From Lineus longissimus (taxonomy: Eukaryota > Nemertea > Pilidiophora > Heteronemertea > Lineidae), in NCBI RefSeq assembly GCF_910592395.1, contig NC_088326.1:2671001-2735000 (forward strand): a stretch of DNA of 64,000 bases, in the 5' to 3' direction. This document shows, piece after piece, positions 60,471 through 64,000 of this stretch. The translations under genes and the position numbers were made by a program. Position 1 is the first letter of the stretch. Each line of letters begins with the position of its first letter. The notes below the pieces were generated by a model that ran no database searches, was not told the DNA's origin, and saw only the letters and a list, made by a program, of their open reading frames with translations.

Positions 60471-61811
60471 ATAATTTAGAAAACAAGATTTTCATTGTAA
60501 AACACTAGCCTATTGTTGTTCTCAGGGTTGATTATCTCTTTCAATCCACTATCCACATTCCACTTGTCAATCTTATTCAATGTTCAGGGGCGGGTCCAGA
60601 GCTTTGAGGCCAGAGAAAATCATTAATGGAGATGTCGTTTTTTTTAATCACGGCACCACATATCCCCAGAAAGAGCAAGAATATTACATTTAAATGGCAA
60701 TTTAAAGTATCTTTTGATGTGAGGACGTCAAGGATTTGAAGACGTAACTTTTTAGTTACAGACGACATCGTCTATAGTGCATGTGTCAATTTTTTCTACG
60801 TTTTCACTTTTACTCTCCAAAATGCCGAATTTTTGGTGAAAAGTTATAGATGAAATTTTTTTTGATAGATTTTCTGATCATGTATTGAATGTTAACTTTA
60901 CAGTATTCAAAATTATATGCATACTCTATGAACTCAGAAATATTTATGTGCTTTTTATTTTTGGGTTTTTCACATTTATATACAGATGTTGCGAAAAATT
61001 TATGGTCATAAAAAGGAAATCTAAGTAAAATTACTGCAATGAAGTTGTCAAATATTGAAATTAATGTTTGCAAAACTGGGCAATAAAATGGCTTCGAATA
61101 TTTCTGAGTTTAAAGTATAAGAGCACAAATCTCTTTGTATTCAATTTTGTCAAATTGTTTAACTGTTGTGTACATGTACACGTCTATGTTCTTATAACAT
61201 GCAGGTTATAATATAAGGCCAATGACATTCAATTTCGTGGTTCTTGTCCGCCACTTTCACGAAATTGATGAGGGTTTCCTTCAACTTTCATCATCAGTAA
61301 GACAACAAGGGTCATGTTGGGTTCACCTAGGCCCTAAATTGAAGAAACAGGAAGTAAGGGGTATATTATCTTAACACAAACATGAATATGCGTATTGCTG
61401 GAAAAGAATATTTTAGATACTTTTGCTTTTGCTTGCGTAGAATGGAGGACGGTTGGATGATCAAAGTGACCACTGATCTTTGGAAATATCGCACAAACTA
61501 GAACTTGTTTGGAAAAATTTTAGGAAGCCTGCATGTGCCATCTTTTAGGTGTTTATCAATAAATATGTTTTATAAAGAGATGTAATTCTCTTTGTGAGTC
61601 TTTTTATACATACTCTCAGTCGATTCTACAGCCACATGCCACACAGACATTTTGGATGTCGTTGTCACACTGATCCTTTAGTTAAAGGAGCACGATGATA
61701 ACTCCTGGAAAGTTAAAGGATGACTTGGCTAAATGTGAACATTATACTATTTTCTGTGCCATAAGATCATCTTTTACAAAGTTACAACACCTCTAATCGA
61801 TTATCAACCTG
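60471..61811. other. AIG1 3' UTR and downstream, unassigned
   Basis: AATAAA signals occur at 61082 and 61558. No coding exon recognised. Confidence 0.4.
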
Positions 61812-62158
61812 TAGAATGGAAAAAAATCATTAAGTACAGACTCTCCCAAAGTTGTAACTGGAAAAATGGAAAAAAATCATCAAGTACAAACTCTCCCAAA
61901 GTTGTAACTGGAAAAATGGAAAAAAATCATTAAGTACAGACTCTCCCAAAGTTGTAACTGGAAAAATGGAAAAAAATCATTAAGTACAGACTCTCCCAAA
62001 GTTGTAACTGGAAAAATGGAAAAAAATCATTAAGTACAGACTCTCCCAAAGTTGTAACTGGAAAAATGGAAAAAAATCATTAAGTGCAGACTCTCCCAAA
62101 GTTGTAACTGGAAAAATGGAAAAAAATCATTAAGTACAAACTCTCCCAAAGTTGTAAC
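61812..62158. repeat. 50-bp tandem repeat, about 7 copies
   Basis: Unit includes AAAAAAATCATTAAGTACAG, ACTCTCCCAAAGTTGTAACT and GGAAAAATGG, nearly identical between copies. Confidence 0.95.
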
Positions 62159-62916
62159 TCCACTGTTGTCAAAACACAAGAACGTCTTGATTCTCCAGCA
62201 CTTGAGTAATATCTTAGGACAACAGGCCATTGGAGTGTAATTACCCCTAGGCTCTCCCTGACCCCAAGGACCCTCAGCTTTCTCCAAGCTGATCGGATCA
62301 TGTCTGTGGGACTGGTCATAGCGCCTACATTGTGACATTAATCCGCGCGCGGGACAAGTCAGCCCTCTTTACGTTTCACAGTTACACTGTGACATTATCG
62401 TATATCAAGACACACCAATGTTGCCCCAGTGTTGACATGGGAAAAAAAGTCACATTTAAAGGCCTTCCCCAATCATATAAAAGGGAATAAGTCTTCAAGA
62501 GCAGGCTATACCACCAATGAACGATTATCATTGCATGCAATTTAAATTGCTTGTTTGCAGGATGCTTTAGACAAGGACAGTGTCACAAGCTATCAGTAGG
62601 CACAAACCGCAATGGCCCCTGGAGAATCGATTCCCCAACCTGCCATGAATCTTGCAGGCCTGCCACCTTGTCAACTGACCTGTCCTGGGAATTCTTTCAA
62701 AAGATGTTGGAAAAACTATGTTCTTCAAGTCATCATCATCATATAACTACTAAGACGAGGGCACCATTAGTGCAACCACAATCACCCAGGGACTTTGTTC
62801 AGTTGAGTGGCATGGCCATTACCATCAAAGCCAGCAGCCCTCACATCCCTCTCCCATCCCAGATGCCAGCAGACATCCTGGAAGAATGTCCTCTGATTAC
62901 CAACCGAGGGTAGGCC
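62159..62916. other. Intergenic, unassigned
   Basis: No gene seen. A 120-residue frame at 62551-62913 has no recognised family and no splice partners, so it was not called. Confidence 0.35.
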
Positions 62917-63170
62917 TCCAAGAGAAGCTATGGGGAACAGAGGCAGATTTGCATCACACTGCCATGTCCTTGAGGATCAAAACTGTAAAGTTCGACCAGT
63001 CAAACATATAGAAGTAGGAGTCCTATCATAGTAGGCCTGGCCAGAGTCCACATCTCCAAGAGAAGCTATGAGAAACAGAGGCAGATTTGCGTCACACTGC
63101 CATGTCCTTGAGGATCAACACTGTAAAAGTCTGACCAGTCAAATGCATGGAAGTAGGAGTCCCATCATAT
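62917..63170. repeat. Two-copy tandem duplication, unit about 130 bp
   Basis: CCAAGAGAAGCTATG, GAGGCAGATTTGC and CACTGCCATGTCCTTGAGG occur at 62928-62989 and again at 63056-63115, followed by matching GACCAGTCAAA and AAGTAGGAGTCC. Confidence 0.85.
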
Positions 63171-64000
63171 CTTACAGGGAGTTCCCTCTCCTCCAACAAC
63201 TAGCTCAGCCTTCCACTCAATCATGAAGAGGATCGCTCTTCATGGCCTTGTTGGTTCCACCAAACAACAGACATGTCTGTTTAAGGAGTGTTGGCCTACA
63301 TTTTAGCTCCATCCTGGTGACGTCAGACAACCAATAACTTTTGTTTGAGATCAATTGTTTATGCACAGAAGGAGAAAAGAAGGCTTTATTTCTGTAGGAT
63401 TGACTTTATTAAGCTTTTGATAACAAGAAAAATAGATAGGTTCATCATTTACCACTTATTAGCAGACAACTATAAGCAATACTGTTCAGCTCAAAGCAGA
63501 CGTCAAAAATGTTGCTCCGCAAAAACGGGAGGCGACATTGATTGCAATGAAATACAATGTAACAACATGGACAAAGCAGGATGGTTCCCGAAACCACCAC
63601 CAGGGGAAGGAGTCTGTATTAGGTGAACAGTTAGGCAAATGTAGCCAAGGTTCTTCCTCTCTTCCAGTATTAGTACCCCAGATCCTTGGCAAAACAACAC
63701 TTTGGATCATTCGCAAAGAGTAAGGGAATCTACCCAGCCCTCAGCCTTTATCTAAAGTCTGGCCTTGGCCAACAGTGCCACTGTACTTACCCGCACAACA
63801 AACAAAAGGTGTGCAGTGGCCTGACAACATTCAGGAAGGCCAGTGCATCAGCCATTGCCATTATATTCCTCTGATGTAAACAGCTAACAAAAATCAAACA
63901 TTCACTTGTTGTTTCAAACAGCACTATACAAACTTTAGCAAATGTTCAAATGATAAAAATAGACTCTTAAATAGTATCATTTTCAGGGAAAAGAGACATT
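63171..64000. other. Right edge, unassigned
   Basis: Short open frames only; nothing recognised on either strand. Confidence 0.35.

Noticed and set aside
62551-62913. A 120-residue plus frame near the right end
   Set aside because: Low-complexity composition, no domain and no exon partners.
15029-63874. CRISPR array, bacterial operons or viral genes
   Set aside because: Tandem repeats here lack unique spacers between them, and all genes are split nuclear animal genes.

Overview
This is a stretch of a nuclear animal genome. Genes are split by short introns (mostly 0.2-1.5 kb) with regular GT-AG boundaries. Between and inside them lie miniature transposons, satellites, LINE tails and SINE-like pieces. 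The proteins are bilaterian. The profilin sequence and a dispersed repeat (ACAAGAGGTCCATGG) lean towards a lophotrochozoan, perhaps a mollusc, but the species cannot be fixed from this window.

Eight genes can be read with confidence, with exon phases that fit throughout. From the left: UQCRB (complex III subunit 7, minus strand, last exon off the left edge) sits head to head with HS1BP3 (PX-domain protein, 7 coding exons). After a repeat-rich gap come a small secreted Ly6/uPAR-type protein (3 exons) and, tail to tail with it, a divergent ethanolamine/choline kinase (minus strand, 6 exons). About 6 kb of nested repeats follows (14.1-20.0 kb). It holds a 92-bp satellite, inverted arms and two 370-bp direct repeats. 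Next is GTF3C2, the WD40 subunit of TFIIIC (18 coding exons, about 2174 residues), which here carries a long RG-rich N-terminus and a series of zinc-finger-like exons. Peroxisomal acyl-CoA oxidase follows (minus strand, 11 exons plus one duplicated alternative exon), then profilin (4 exons), then an AIG1/ADTRP-family membrane hydrolase with three alternative first exons and one dead copy. The last 3.6 kb has no gene I can support.

The genes are ordinary household functions (respiration, lipid and peroxisome metabolism, Pol III transcription, actin) and show no sign of forming one pathway. The unusual biology is in gene structure. ACOX has two equal-sized, same-phase exons only 46 nt apart, which should be mutually exclusive. 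The AIG1-like gene has tandem first exons that each re-encode the catalytic threonine. GTF3C2 appears joined to a C2H2/C2HC finger array and an arginine-glycine domain, and carries a partial tandem copy of one finger exon. Several near-perfect hairpins and terminal-inverted-repeat elements lie in introns.
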